A stretch of 64,000 bases of DNA, taken from Nilaparvata lugens. Taxonomy: Eukaryota > Arthropoda > Insecta > Hemiptera > Delphacidae. Of the stretch, positions 12,860-23,065 are shown piece by piece. Every line of letters starts with the position of its first letter. Position 1 is the first letter of the stretch. Location: the NCBI RefSeq assembly GCF_014356525.2, contig NC_052506.1, positions 14,072,783-14,136,782 on the forward strand. The letters are read 5' to 3'. The translations under genes and the position numbers were made by a program. Below the pieces are notes generated by a model, which saw only the letters and a list, made by a program, of their open reading frames with translations, was not told where the DNA came from and did not search any database.

Positions 12860-13338
12860 TAGATATCTCATCTCCCAATTAACGGAGTAGCCTACGGTAG
12901 CTTGAAACTTGAAACTTAAGTTCCTTACACTATAATGATCCGACACGAACAATTTCGATGAAATGCAATACAAGATGGCGGCTAAAATGGCGAAAATGTT
13001 GTCAAAAACAGGGTTTTTCGCGATTTTCTCAAAAACGGCTCAAACGATTTTGATCAAATTGATACCTAATATATTCATTGATAAGCTCTATCAACTGCCA
13101 TAAGTCCCATATCTGTAAAAATTTCAGGAGCTCCGCCCCATCTATGCAAAGTTCGATTTCAGATTCCCAATTATCAGGTTTCAGATACATTCTAAACAAA
13201 ACATTTCTAGCGGAAAGATTGAGCATGAAGAACTGCACAATTAATGTTCAGTAACATATTCACCTAAAATTAAAAATAAGCTCGGAATTCGAGAATATGT
13301 TATTATTCAATTGCAAACTGTTGATTCTTTAAAAACAT
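12860..13338 (+). repeat. Interspersed repeat, left part, split by the LTR element
   Basis: It matches the second copy at about 50365-50848 closely, including GATCCGACACGAACAATTTCG, GTTGTCAAAAAC, TTTTTCGCGATTTTCTC and AGGAGCTCCGCCCCATCTATG. The match resumes after the LTR element at 22889. This copy lacks the first 180 bp or so of the other copy. The class is unknown; it has no clear protein. Confidence 0.85.
13335..13338. other. Target site duplication ACAT, left
   Basis: ACAT directly precedes the 5' LTR and is repeated right after the 3' LTR at 22885-22888. Four-base duplications are usual for Ty3/gypsy integrases. The intact paralogous site at about 50.85 kb supports this boundary. Confidence 0.9.
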
Positions 13339-15332
13339 TGTAACATGTTTAAATTTGGGCAGATGAAAAGCCCTAACAGAAATAATAATAGGTCTAAAAA
13401 TAAAGTAATTGGCTAATATCGCCAAGCAGATAATAATCAAGATAAGATAGCATCAGCTTGTTCTGGCTAAATGGTACAAGAACTTAAAAAGGATTTGAAG
13501 GAAGTTTATTACTCATAAATAGATTATTTATAAAATATTTGAAGATTGAGGTTAGGTAGATGTATTCACGGATCGGTGACCTAGGGATCGATCAAACCGA
13601 AGAACGTAGAATCTGACCAAAACCCCTTGGCAGAGCTTTATTGCATTCGGATGGTGTGCAATGTGAAAAAACACCCGTCCACGTGGCTAATTATTAGTTA
13701 GCATGGAATTAATATTAATACATATAATATTAACTAGCATGCAAAGAGCATAAATAAAAAACCAAATAAAAATAATTTAATGTATTCAGGAAATAAGAGT
13801 TACCAGGCGCATGAATACCTAATAAAATTTGCATGCACCAATAGTAAAACGGCAGTTAATAGGCGGCAACTGTAGGCCAATTCAAAAATATTTATATATA
13901 TTTATATAATTGTAGTAGATTTTGTGTAAAAATTTGTGTAATCTATATTATCAATATGGCTCGAATGCAAAGAAATTATTAATCATACAATCTAAGCAAT
14001 ATTTTGGCATTTTTTGTAAGATCTATTTGAATTTAATGGCGGAAGATTGAGATATTTAAATTTTATGCTAATTTGAAAGTCGGAAAGAGGATCTGTAAAA
14101 CTTGAGAAGGAAGAACCAGCACTCGCCAGCCAGATGCCACCATAAGAGGACCCCAAATATTTTAGAGCGAAGTACCTTATTAATGATTTTGTAAAAGTTA
14201 AAGTTAAAGTAAATTATTAAATTTCTTAAGAAGACTTCGTGATGCTATTGTGAAGCAGAAGTCATTTTTCATTTTAATTAAATTTATAACCCCTTGGAGG
14301 AGACGATTCCGGCTACCATATTCCCGGACCACATGGAGTTGGATCGACATCGGCGGCTTACAAGAAGATTTTCGACACGTGAGTGATTTAAATTTGAATT
14401 TAGTGATGGGCGCCCTAGTGCTTCGAAATAATCTGATGATCAAAGCTAGCTCGCCGAAAGGGTTATTATAAATTAAGAAATTAATAAGAGTAATACTTGC
14501 GCAAGTAAAAATTAGTATTAAAGGTATTTAATTGAAAGAAAAATATATAGATCAATATTTTAGAAATTTCTGTTTAATCAAAGAAGTACGAAATCTAGGC
14601 TATTAAAACATATGCATATAATATTTAATTTTTTGCAATACAATTTGCGATAATTTATCATAGTTCTAATTCACTAGATGAATGGCTCTATCTATTCCGT
14701 CAGGTGCCGAATCTTGCACCCTGAGATAAAAATATATATTCGATACAAATAAATCTACTAAATACTAGAGATTTTAATTATATATATATTTGGATTATTA
14801 GTGGCTAATTTATCAAGCTGATCTTAGAGCACATATTTATGATTGAATTATCCAAGCAGACAAGTATTAGCAAGTACATGTCACAGCTACATGCCAAAGA
14901 ATGCATATGATTTCAAGATAAAGGCACATGGTAATGATTCGTGCCATAAATCTAGAATATAAAGTTAGCCTGTGATATTTTTATTGATTTCAAATATTGT
15001 TCTATTTTTATATTATATTTTTTATCGCTCTATATATATTTTTTGCCTCGACTGATCTTTGCATTATTTGTGTAATATATGTGTAAAATTTTCATGGTGT
15101 ACAATTTATTTTATATTCCTCATCTCTATAGTATAAGTATCATTTATATATATATATTTATTATTATTGAATTACAAGAGTTATTGGAGAAGCCCATATC
15201 TAGGCCTATCAAGATTTTTTAAGACTGAATACTATTAGAAAACCACGCCCTAATTATATTAAATCTCATGCTTTACCGACTGATGCCAAGCAGGAGGCTA
15301 ATCGTTATTTTAATATAAAGAATAACGTGACA
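13339..15332 (+). repeat. 5' long terminal repeat (1,994 bp)
   Basis: It starts TGTAACATGTTTAAATTTGG and ends AATAACGTGACA. It pairs with the 3' LTR at a constant offset of 7,552 with no indel, and no substitution was noticed on reading. LTRs carry the promoter and polyadenylation signals; no single TATA box stands out in such AT-rich DNA. Short ORFs inside (for example 14250-14471) recur in the other LTR simply because the LTRs are the same. About 2 kb is long for a gypsy LTR. Confidence 0.95.
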
Positions 15333-15867
15333 CAAAGACATGTCGTGCCAACGTGGGACCGATGATGAGAGCCAAGCTCATTGAATAATTATTTGAAATT
15401 AAGTCAATAACCGTATTGAAAATTATAGATAACTTATACGAGTTGTGAGGAAAACTGGCGAAGGGAAATTTGTATTACTTTTTGGGGAATCAATAGCTTT
15501 TAATAAAGAGAAATTATATGTTTTAAAGAAAATTTTATATTATTAGTACTGTGAAAAATTACATGTTTATAGAGAGAGATTATATTTTATAAGCCTAAAC
15601 TGCTATTACTTTCTAGTCAAAAATATATTAGGTGTTTAAGCCAGTTGGAAAATAAGTCGCAGCTTGTAAACTAGCCAAAAATAAATCAACAAAACATTGA
15701 GGGCGCTAGAGCATTGTAAAAAACTTAAGTATAAATACCTGGTTGTAAGAGTATCCAAACACTTTACACATCACTGTTCACTGTAAGTCCCGGTTGTGTC
15801 TCTTTTTTAAGCATTTTCGCTTATCATTTTTATCACTGTTTAATTAGCATTCATCACATTTGACATA
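15333..15867 (+). promoter_or_regulatory. Leader with candidate primer site and internal TATA promoter
   Basis: The 535-bp leader lies between the 5' LTR and the gag ATG. TGGGACCGATGATGAG at 15354, 21 bases after the LTR, has the TGG start expected of a tRNA primer-binding site, but I cannot name the tRNA. TATAAATA at 15730-15737 is followed about 40 bases later by TCACTGTTCACT, an initiator-like sequence, and then by a roughly 95-base leader to the ATG. This could be a second promoter for gag inside the element. Both calls are inference from motif and position. Confidence 0.4.
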
Positions 15868-17856
15868 ATGAATCACACTCCCGCAAACTCTGAAGTTTCA
15901 TATATGTACGGCGGTTGCACAGATCCCATTTTGTCGACTCCGAGCACATCAAACCCCACCACGGTAGATGCCAATACGCCACGAGAAAGGGAACCAGGAA
16001 GCGTCGGGTCGATAATTTTCGATCCACCAGGTCTGCAACCTCTATCCTCCACTCGAATCGACGCCGCTGACACACCCTTGAATCAACGGATAGTAGAGAT
16101 CAACTTTGAAGGGGGCGAAGAGCAGTCTGCAGAACCCGCATCGCCGGAGGCCGAGTCACACCTGGGCAAACAAAGTATGTTTTCAATCACAGAATTAGAC
16201 CCGCTTCAAAAGGTAATAATGGAACAAACGAGTAGCACTTTCAACATTATGTTACAAAAAACAATGGATAGTATGATGCAGGAGATTAAAAAAGAGATTG
16301 CTACAGTAAAGGAGGAAAATAAACAAACAGTGGAACAGGGTATGAAAGAGACCACAGGCGCTATAAAATCAGTAGAACAACGGTTGGATAATATTGAAAC
16401 TAAAGTAGAGAGTCATAGGGAAGAGTTAAAAGCAATGATAACCCTGCAAAAAGAAAGTCAGGATAAAGTTACGGCAGGATTATCGGAAAGGTTAGATACG
16501 GTTACATGTGAACTCAATGAAAGGATAGACAACTTAAATACACAAATCACTACACCTATTCAGGATATAACAAATAACATTAAGGCCGATTGCCACCAAG
16601 AAATCCACAAACAAATTACTGTTGCCAATCAAAACTTAACAACTACAGTTGACAAAAATATTAACAATATTAAAGAAATACAAAACAAACAGATTAATAT
16701 GTCCACAAAAATGAACCAACTGCAAGGTAGCATCAATCAAAACACTGAAACCTGTAAAGCTTTAAATGGAACTCTACTAATTCAGAAATCCACTCTGACT
16801 CAACTAAATCAAGAAATAAACGCAAATAAAATTACACATAATAGTCAATGGCAGATAACACAGGAAAAAATAATAGCATTGGAAAATCATATTCAACAAC
16901 AACCTCAAGGAATTCAAACAGACAACCTCAACGTACATAGTATATTACAAGGACTAGGAAAATTTGATAACACTGATCGCCATTTGCAACCTCAACCATT
17001 CATTGATCAGATAAAATTAGTACAAACTCTTGCACCTACCTCTTGGAATTTTTGGCGTCTCCGTTTGACTAATTTATTGATTGGCGAACCCCTGATGTTT
17101 TTTCGGAGTAGAGCCCATGAATTTACATCATTGGATGAGTTTGTCGCTGTCTTCCTGGAACAGTATTGGAGCAGAAGTAAACAGTTGGACGTGCTAGCGG
17201 ACATCATATCATGCGATTTCAACCCTAACTTAGACGGTGCATGTACCACTTTCGTCACTGCCATACAGTTTAAAAATTCTCAACTGAGCGAGCCCATTAA
17301 TGAATCGGCGTTAGCAAGCATTATTTTAAAGAAGCTACCGTATCAAGTTAGAATGGCACTCGCCACACAACCCATTACTGATTGTAAGCAGCTGATTAAC
17401 CATTTATATGGCATACAGTCTGCAATGGCAATATCAACCCACCGCTCAGACCAGAGATACGCATCAAATCAGCATAATTCAAAATTTAATCCGCATAACA
17501 GCCAAAATTATGAACCGGTATCATATGATCGCTACCGATCTGCTCCCCAATTTGAACGCCGCTATGAGCACAGGCAAAATGGTAATTGGAATAATGGAAA
17601 ATTTCAAAATCGTACAACCAACCACTATGCCCAGCAGAGCAATCGTAGGAATCACTATGATGGCCGTGATCGATTAAACTCACATAACAATAATACGCAA
17701 AACAGTTACAACAGAAATTATAAACCACCACCTCAACAAATAAGTACAAACTATACACTAGCACATGCAATAGGTTTGAATCAACAAAAAACCCGGAACC
17801 CAACACCCAACGACCCGCCACCAGACATACAGAAAACTACAGCTAATAAACCATGA
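15868..17856 (+). CDS. Gag-like polyprotein of the LTR element
   Basis: A 662-residue open frame beginning at ATG 15868, after the leader. Residues 1-100 are Pro/Ser/Glu-rich. Residues about 110-345 are long, polar and helical (Gln/Lys/Glu/Asn-rich, many heptad-like stretches), so a coiled coil is likely. Residues about 375-520 form a capsid-like retrotransposon gag domain, with W393, W396, the block around FVAVFLEQYW (425-434) and a leucine-rich end around 485-512. Residues 525-640 are Asn/Arg/Tyr/Gln-rich and basic, suited to nucleic acid binding; no CCHC zinc knuckle is present. Gag would form the particle that packages element RNA. The frame is uninterrupted, in contrast to the protease that follows. 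The stop at 17854 is followed by the protease frame, so expression of pol would need a frameshift or reinitiation. Confidence 0.88.
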   Translation: MNHTPANSEVSYMYGGCTDPILSTPSTSNPTTVDANTPREREPGSVGSIIFDPPGLQPLSSTRIDAADTPLNQRIVEINFEGGEEQSAEPASPEAESHLGKQSMFSITELDPLQKVIMEQTSSTFNIMLQKTMDSMMQEIKKEIATVKEENKQTVEQGMKETTGAIKSVEQRLDNIETKVESHREELKAMITLQKESQDKVTAGLSERLDTVTCELNERIDNLNTQITTPIQDITNNIKADCHQEIHKQITVANQNLTTTVDKNINNIKEIQNKQINMSTKMNQLQGSINQNTETCKALNGTLLIQKSTLTQLNQEINANKITHNSQWQITQEKIIALENHIQQQPQGIQTDNLNVHSILQGLGKFDNTDRHLQPQPFIDQIKLVQTLAPTSWNFWRLRLTNLLIGEPLMFFRSRAHEFTSLDEFVAVFLEQYWSRSKQLDVLADIISCDFNPNLDGACTTFVTAIQFKNSQLSEPINESALASIILKKLPYQVRMALATQPITDCKQLINHLYGIQSAMAISTHRSDQRYASNQHNSKFNPHNSQNYEPVSYDRYRSAPQFERRYEHRQNGNWNNGKFQNRTTNHYAQQSNRRNHYDGRDRLNSHNNNTQNSYNRNYKPPPQQISTNYTLAHAIGLNQQKTRNPTPNDPPPDIQKTTANKP

Positions 17857-17860
17857 CTAT

Positions 17861-18400
17861 ATGATACCCCCGATACAGCAAGCACAAACTCAAGTGAAAC
17901 AAACCAAGAAAAACAAGACATCTCAACATCATACACCACATTCAGAAATGATCTACGGAGACTTGTTAGAAGAAACGGAAAAAGAAAGCAGGCTACCGGA
18001 TATACAAATGCAAGCGTATATCGATATAGAAATATATGGAATGAAGGTTCAAGCATTAGTAGATAGTGGTTCACAATGTAGCCTCATACAAACAGACTTA
18101 TTCCAACGTCTGAAAGAAAAAACAAAAATTAGCTACTCTACCGTTAACCAACGTGTATGTATCAGGTATCAGTCCAGGACGGCGAATACATATAACTACT
18201 CAATGTTTACTGGAAATAAATCTTCAACAACAACGATTCGCATATACATTTCTTGTATTACCTGTTTCCGGTCCGCATATAATAATAGGTACAGATTTTC
18301 TACAACACTTCCAGGCCTGTTTAAATTTCCAAACCTCGAAATTTCATGCATTTACCGAAACCGAAGCATACGAAGTCATAGTACCCCTTGATCTGAAGAA
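17861..18400 (+). pseudogene. Retroviral-type aspartic protease, split across two frames
   Basis: The first frame (from ATG 17861) carries the catalytic motif LVDSGSQCSLI at residues 66-76, with Asp68. The second frame, one base further on, carries LPLTNVYVSG and later IGTDFLQ at about 18285, typical of the C-terminal half of Ty3/gypsy proteases. The change of frame falls in or just after the A-rich run at 18113-18128. It is either a one-base-type indel or, less likely, a programmed shift. An AAAAAAC heptamer lies there but is not in the phase of a classical -1 site, and the shift needed is +1 (or -2). The family protease matures Gag and Pol. As written, it gives no complete enzyme. Confidence 0.8.
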
Positions 18401-18736
18401 ACGTACTGAAGGAATCGCTGAGGTACATTTCGCTCACTACATGGAAGGCGTGCCGAGGGAGTGGGGTATCCACGGAATGGAAAATGCTATGGAGTGTATG
18501 GAGGTATTAAGCCTAGCAACGAAGGACCGAGCACCGTCAAGAGCCGACTTTCTATCCAGAGAAATAGACGCTACATATTGTCAAGATACCAATCTAAGAT
18601 GTTTTGCCGTAAAAAGTGGAGAAAGCATACCGTATCCTCCCAATATCCAACCACGAATTCATACCGCCATGTTAACACCTGAAAGAATCCGTATCGCCAA
18701 TATGAAGACCCAAGACTGTCCCGGATCCGTGAACTG
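18401..18736 (+). pseudogene. Residual pol linker; reverse transcriptase and RNase H missing
   Basis: Between the protease end and the integrase only about 330 bp remain, open in one frame to a TGA at 18735. At 18543-18560 it encodes ADFLSR, like the short motif that closes RNase H in gypsy pols. The final 60 bp read better in the integrase frame (PRLSRIRELM ahead of the integrase ATG), so a second frame change lies near 18685-18700. The polymerase palm and RNase H catalytic blocks are not present in any frame. I infer an internal deletion with its junction at about 18400-18540. Confidence 0.75.
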
Positions 18737-19891
18737 ATGGAAGAAGGAGCTGCCGAACCGCCCGACTACCTGCGACAGTATACCCGCTACAAAGGATTTA
18801 TGTTCCACCGACCGGCTAAAAATACTTACGACTGGCGCCTAATTATCCCCGCTAATATGGAAACAGATTTGATAAAAGAAGCTCACGAACGCATTGGACA
18901 TTTTGGAACTACGAAGACCCTCCACCTACTAAAAGAAAGCTGTTATTTTAAAAGCATGCATAAAAAAGTGGCCAAAATAGTGAAAGCCTGCGATATATGC
19001 CAGAAAGCCAAATACCCGCGATACCATATCAGAGGTGAAATGAATCCCATTCTCCCCAGCGCACCATTGGAATTGATATCAGCGGATATATATGGTCCAT
19101 TGCCCATGGCGCAATACGGAAAAAAATACATATTCGTCCTTACATGTGTTTTTTCAAAATATACCATGCTATTTCCCATAGGCAAATTGACCGGAGAAGT
19201 TTTGGCCCGATGCATAACGGAAAGATGGACAAGTGAAGTAGGAAAGCCTAAACGAGTACTATCAGACAACGCAACTTATTTTTGTAGCAAGCAGTGGAAA
19301 GAAATACTTCACCTGGCTAATATTAAATGGTCGAGGACATCTCTTTACAGCCCCAGCGCTAACCCAGTGGAGCGACGTATGGCAGAAATCTCTCGTTTTA
19401 TGCGGACGTACTGTAATGAAAAACACCAACAATGGGTTAGGTATATACCATTTTTAGAAGAATGCTATAATAATAGCCTAAATGAAAGCACCGGTCGTAC
19501 GCCTTACGAGATCATATTCGGTAAAAGGAATAATACATTTATCGAAAAATTAATTGATTTTCCAAGATCAGAAGTGAGTAAGTTAACAAACCCCAATATC
19601 CATCATCTGGTAAGGTTAAAGCTAGAGCAGAAGGCAGATAGCAGAAAGAGATTCCACGACCGAGCCTATAAAATATTTTCATATAACATTGGAGATGAAG
19701 TTTTAGTAAAGAGCCACAGGTTATCAAATGCTTTAGAGAAAGTAACTCGCAAATTCTTTTTAATTTATTCAGGGCCATTCACTATAGTAGCCATATCGCA
19801 GCATAACACAGTTCAGTTACAAGAGAGTGAGAACAAGCACATTGTTTGGTGGGAAAATGTAGCCAATATTAAGCCATATCACAGAATTTGA
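18737..19891 (+). CDS. Ty3/gypsy integrase
   Basis: A 384-residue open frame. The N-terminal zinc-binding module is H50-x4-H55-x29-C85-x2-C88. The catalytic core has D117 (SADIYGP), D177 (LSDNATYF) and E212 (ANPVERR), with 34 residues between the last two. A GPF motif at residues 346-348, within FLIYSGPFTIV, marks the GPY/F module of gypsy integrases. There is no chromodomain. Integrase joins element cDNA to host DNA in the nucleus and makes the 4-bp duplication seen here. The ATG overlaps the preceding stop (TGATG), but the integrase frame is already coding-like upstream, so the natural product was probably part of a longer Pol. All key residues are kept, so the domain could still be functional. 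Confidence 0.93.
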   Translation: MEEGAAEPPDYLRQYTRYKGFMFHRPAKNTYDWRLIIPANMETDLIKEAHERIGHFGTTKTLHLLKESCYFKSMHKKVAKIVKACDICQKAKYPRYHIRGEMNPILPSAPLELISADIYGPLPMAQYGKKYIFVLTCVFSKYTMLFPIGKLTGEVLARCITERWTSEVGKPKRVLSDNATYFCSKQWKEILHLANIKWSRTSLYSPSANPVERRMAEISRFMRTYCNEKHQQWVRYIPFLEECYNNSLNESTGRTPYEIIFGKRNNTFIEKLIDFPRSEVSKLTNPNIHHLVRLKLEQKADSRKRFHDRAYKIFSYNIGDEVLVKSHRLSNALEKVTRKFFLIYSGPFTIVAISQHNTVQLQESENKHIVWWENVANIKPYHRI

Positions 19892-20890
19892 AATAAATAT
19901 GATAAGAAGTCAAAGGAAAACAACACTATCAAGCCAATTACTAACCTTCCTTAATAAATTTAATATTGGTATAGGACCTCGTGGCAACAATCCAATGTTT
20001 TAATTCCTTCCAGCCGTTAGAAGCCTGCAATAAGGAAAAGAACAATTTTTAAATATGTAATTAAATTATATACATCAGATAAAAAAGGACACAAGCGGGG
20101 ATAATAAAATTAAAATTTGTTAATTACCTTTTTAAGAGAAAAAATTGAGCAACTAGGTTAGTTATGAAAGTCGATAGCAAATTCTGATGTAACATGAAAC
20201 ACTATGAATTGTAGAACAGCGAACAGCTGACCAAAGCCACCCAAATCAAATGAATGTAATGTCTGTTGAACATATGTTTATAAAAAGAAGTACTGTACCC
20301 AAAGAGTTATTTATTATTGTTATTTATTATATTTATTAATGTCGATATATTTATTTATATGTTTTTATATTTATTACTTTTAATTATGCCACGTTTGTTA
20401 CCTGAAAGATTTAAAGTGAATACCAGTTACCAAAACCAAAGAGCCATTAGCAAAAGAAAGTATTGTACCTGATGTATAGAAAATTATTTATATTAAGACC
20501 TAAGAATACTATAAGATATAAGCCCAGAAGTTTATGAATCGAAATTATTGTCTAAAAGGAATCATTTATGAGAATTATGAAATGTGTGTAGTTAAGTTGG
20601 CAGCCCTGCAAGCGGCGAATTCAAAAATTACTGTGTTGTAAATGGTGTCAGGAGGAGTACGTTTAGAAGTTTATATTTATGATATTTTTATGTGTGTTGA
20701 GGAGGAGAATTTGTTATTGTTTTTGATAAAGGTATAAAGGAGATGCAGCAAATATGACTGCGAAATGTGATAGAAGTAGGAGAGTATAATTTATAAATAA
20801 AGTATAGTGTATATCAATGTATTTGAAGGGTGGGTTTTCATTAAAAACATTGTGATTCTCAAATATTTTGAATTCAAACCCAGGGGCGCG
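19892..20890 (+). other. Non-coding 3' region of the LTR element
   Basis: About 1 kb with no ORF and no env-like sequence. Purine-rich patches occur (GAGGAGGAGAAT near 20700), but the bases just before the 3' LTR, CCAGGGGCGCG, make only a short, mixed polypurine tract. Confidence 0.6.
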
Positions 20891-22884
20891 TGTAACATGT
20901 TTAAATTTGGGCAGATGAAAAGCCCTAACAGAAATAATAATAGGTCTAAAAATAAAGTAATTGGCTAATATCGCCAAGCAGATAATAATCAAGATAAGAT
21001 AGCATCAGCTTGTTCTGGCTAAATGGTACAAGAACTTAAAAAGGATTTGAAGGAAGTTTATTACTCATAAATAGATTATTTATAAAATATTTGAAGATTG
21101 AGGTTAGGTAGATGTATTCACGGATCGGTGACCTAGGGATCGATCAAACCGAAGAACGTAGAATCTGACCAAAACCCCTTGGCAGAGCTTTATTGCATTC
21201 GGATGGTGTGCAATGTGAAAAAACACCCGTCCACGTGGCTAATTATTAGTTAGCATGGAATTAATATTAATACATATAATATTAACTAGCATGCAAAGAG
21301 CATAAATAAAAAACCAAATAAAAATAATTTAATGTATTCAGGAAATAAGAGTTACCAGGCGCATGAATACCTAATAAAATTTGCATGCACCAATAGTAAA
21401 ACGGCAGTTAATAGGCGGCAACTGTAGGCCAATTCAAAAATATTTATATATATTTATATAATTGTAGTAGATTTTGTGTAAAAATTTGTGTAATCTATAT
21501 TATCAATATGGCTCGAATGCAAAGAAATTATTAATCATACAATCTAAGCAATATTTTGGCATTTTTTGTAAGATCTATTTGAATTTAATGGCGGAAGATT
21601 GAGATATTTAAATTTTATGCTAATTTGAAAGTCGGAAAGAGGATCTGTAAAACTTGAGAAGGAAGAACCAGCACTCGCCAGCCAGATGCCACCATAAGAG
21701 GACCCCAAATATTTTAGAGCGAAGTACCTTATTAATGATTTTGTAAAAGTTAAAGTTAAAGTAAATTATTAAATTTCTTAAGAAGACTTCGTGATGCTAT
21801 TGTGAAGCAGAAGTCATTTTTCATTTTAATTAAATTTATAACCCCTTGGAGGAGACGATTCCGGCTACCATATTCCCGGACCACATGGAGTTGGATCGAC
21901 ATCGGCGGCTTACAAGAAGATTTTCGACACGTGAGTGATTTAAATTTGAATTTAGTGATGGGCGCCCTAGTGCTTCGAAATAATCTGATGATCAAAGCTA
22001 GCTCGCCGAAAGGGTTATTATAAATTAAGAAATTAATAAGAGTAATACTTGCGCAAGTAAAAATTAGTATTAAAGGTATTTAATTGAAAGAAAAATATAT
22101 AGATCAATATTTTAGAAATTTCTGTTTAATCAAAGAAGTACGAAATCTAGGCTATTAAAACATATGCATATAATATTTAATTTTTTGCAATACAATTTGC
22201 GATAATTTATCATAGTTCTAATTCACTAGATGAATGGCTCTATCTATTCCGTCAGGTGCCGAATCTTGCACCCTGAGATAAAAATATATATTCGATACAA
22301 ATAAATCTACTAAATACTAGAGATTTTAATTATATATATATTTGGATTATTAGTGGCTAATTTATCAAGCTGATCTTAGAGCACATATTTATGATTGAAT
22401 TATCCAAGCAGACAAGTATTAGCAAGTACATGTCACAGCTACATGCCAAAGAATGCATATGATTTCAAGATAAAGGCACATGGTAATGATTCGTGCCATA
22501 AATCTAGAATATAAAGTTAGCCTGTGATATTTTTATTGATTTCAAATATTGTTCTATTTTTATATTATATTTTTTATCGCTCTATATATATTTTTTGCCT
22601 CGACTGATCTTTGCATTATTTGTGTAATATATGTGTAAAATTTTCATGGTGTACAATTTATTTTATATTCCTCATCTCTATAGTATAAGTATCATTTATA
22701 TATATATATTTATTATTATTGAATTACAAGAGTTATTGGAGAAGCCCATATCTAGGCCTATCAAGATTTTTTAAGACTGAATACTATTAGAAAACCACGC
22801 CCTAATTATATTAAATCTCATGCTTTACCGACTGATGCCAAGCAGGAGGCTAATCGTTATTTTAATATAAAGAATAACGTGACA
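20891..22884 (+). repeat. 3' long terminal repeat (1,994 bp)
   Basis: Same length and, as far as I can read, same sequence as the 5' LTR. It ends TGACA and is followed by the ACAT duplication. Identity of the two LTRs dates the insertion as very recent, since LTRs are made identical at integration and then diverge. Confidence 0.95.
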
Positions 22885-22888
22885 ACAT
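22885..22888. other. Target site duplication ACAT, right
   Basis: It repeats the four bases before the 5' LTR. Confidence 0.9.
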
Positions 22889-23065
22889 TCACTATAAAGA
22901 AATAGCAGACTTCGTGTGTCTCCAGCGTTATTGTCCTGTCACCAGCTGGCTCAGATCTTGAAATAGTAGACTTGAGATGCGCGTAAACACTAGCGTCAGT
23001 TGATCAATTTTCATAACGGCAAGGAAAGTTGTGTGAGTGCGCCACACCAGATTTTTTAAAACTTT
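22889..23065 (+). repeat. Interspersed repeat, right part, after the LTR element
   Basis: It continues the repeat interrupted at 13338. Shared with the 50.8-51.0 kb copy are GCAGACTTCGTGTGTCTCCAG (one mismatch), TGTCCTGTCACCAGCTGGCT, AGTAGACTTGAGATGCG and GGCAAGGAAAGTTGTGTGAG, then GTGCGCCACACCA and a T run. The copies share this right end but not the left end. Confidence 0.85.

Larger units (their letters stand above)
13339..22884 (+). mobile_element. Ty3/gypsy-type LTR retrotransposon lacking reverse transcriptase
   Basis: This is a 9,546-bp element with 1,994-bp direct LTRs (13339-15332 and 20891-22884), a long leader, a gag ORF, a frame-broken protease, an integrase ORF and about 1 kb of non-coding DNA before the 3' LTR. 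LTRs begin TGTAAC and end TGACA. The order protease-integrase with a GPF motif in the integrase tail places it in Metaviridae-like Ty3/gypsy. No polymerase palm motifs (FADD/YLDD-like or the upstream catalytic Asp block) occur in the roughly 330 bp between protease and integrase, where a normal element carries about 1.5-2 kb. No env-like ORF is present. It sits inside an older interspersed repeat. Confidence 0.92.

Noticed and set aside
14204..14471. Overlapping ORFs (79 and 73 codons) found identically in both LTRs
   Set aside because: They recur only because the LTRs are the same sequence. They overlap on opposite strands and have no domain.
18113..18128. AAAAAAC heptamer as a classical -1 frameshift site for the protease
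   Set aside because: It is out of phase with the upstream frame, and the change needed is +1 or -2, not -1.
19892..20890. Possible env gene after integrase
   Set aside because: No ORF of useful length, no signal peptide and no membrane segment in the 1 kb before the 3' LTR.
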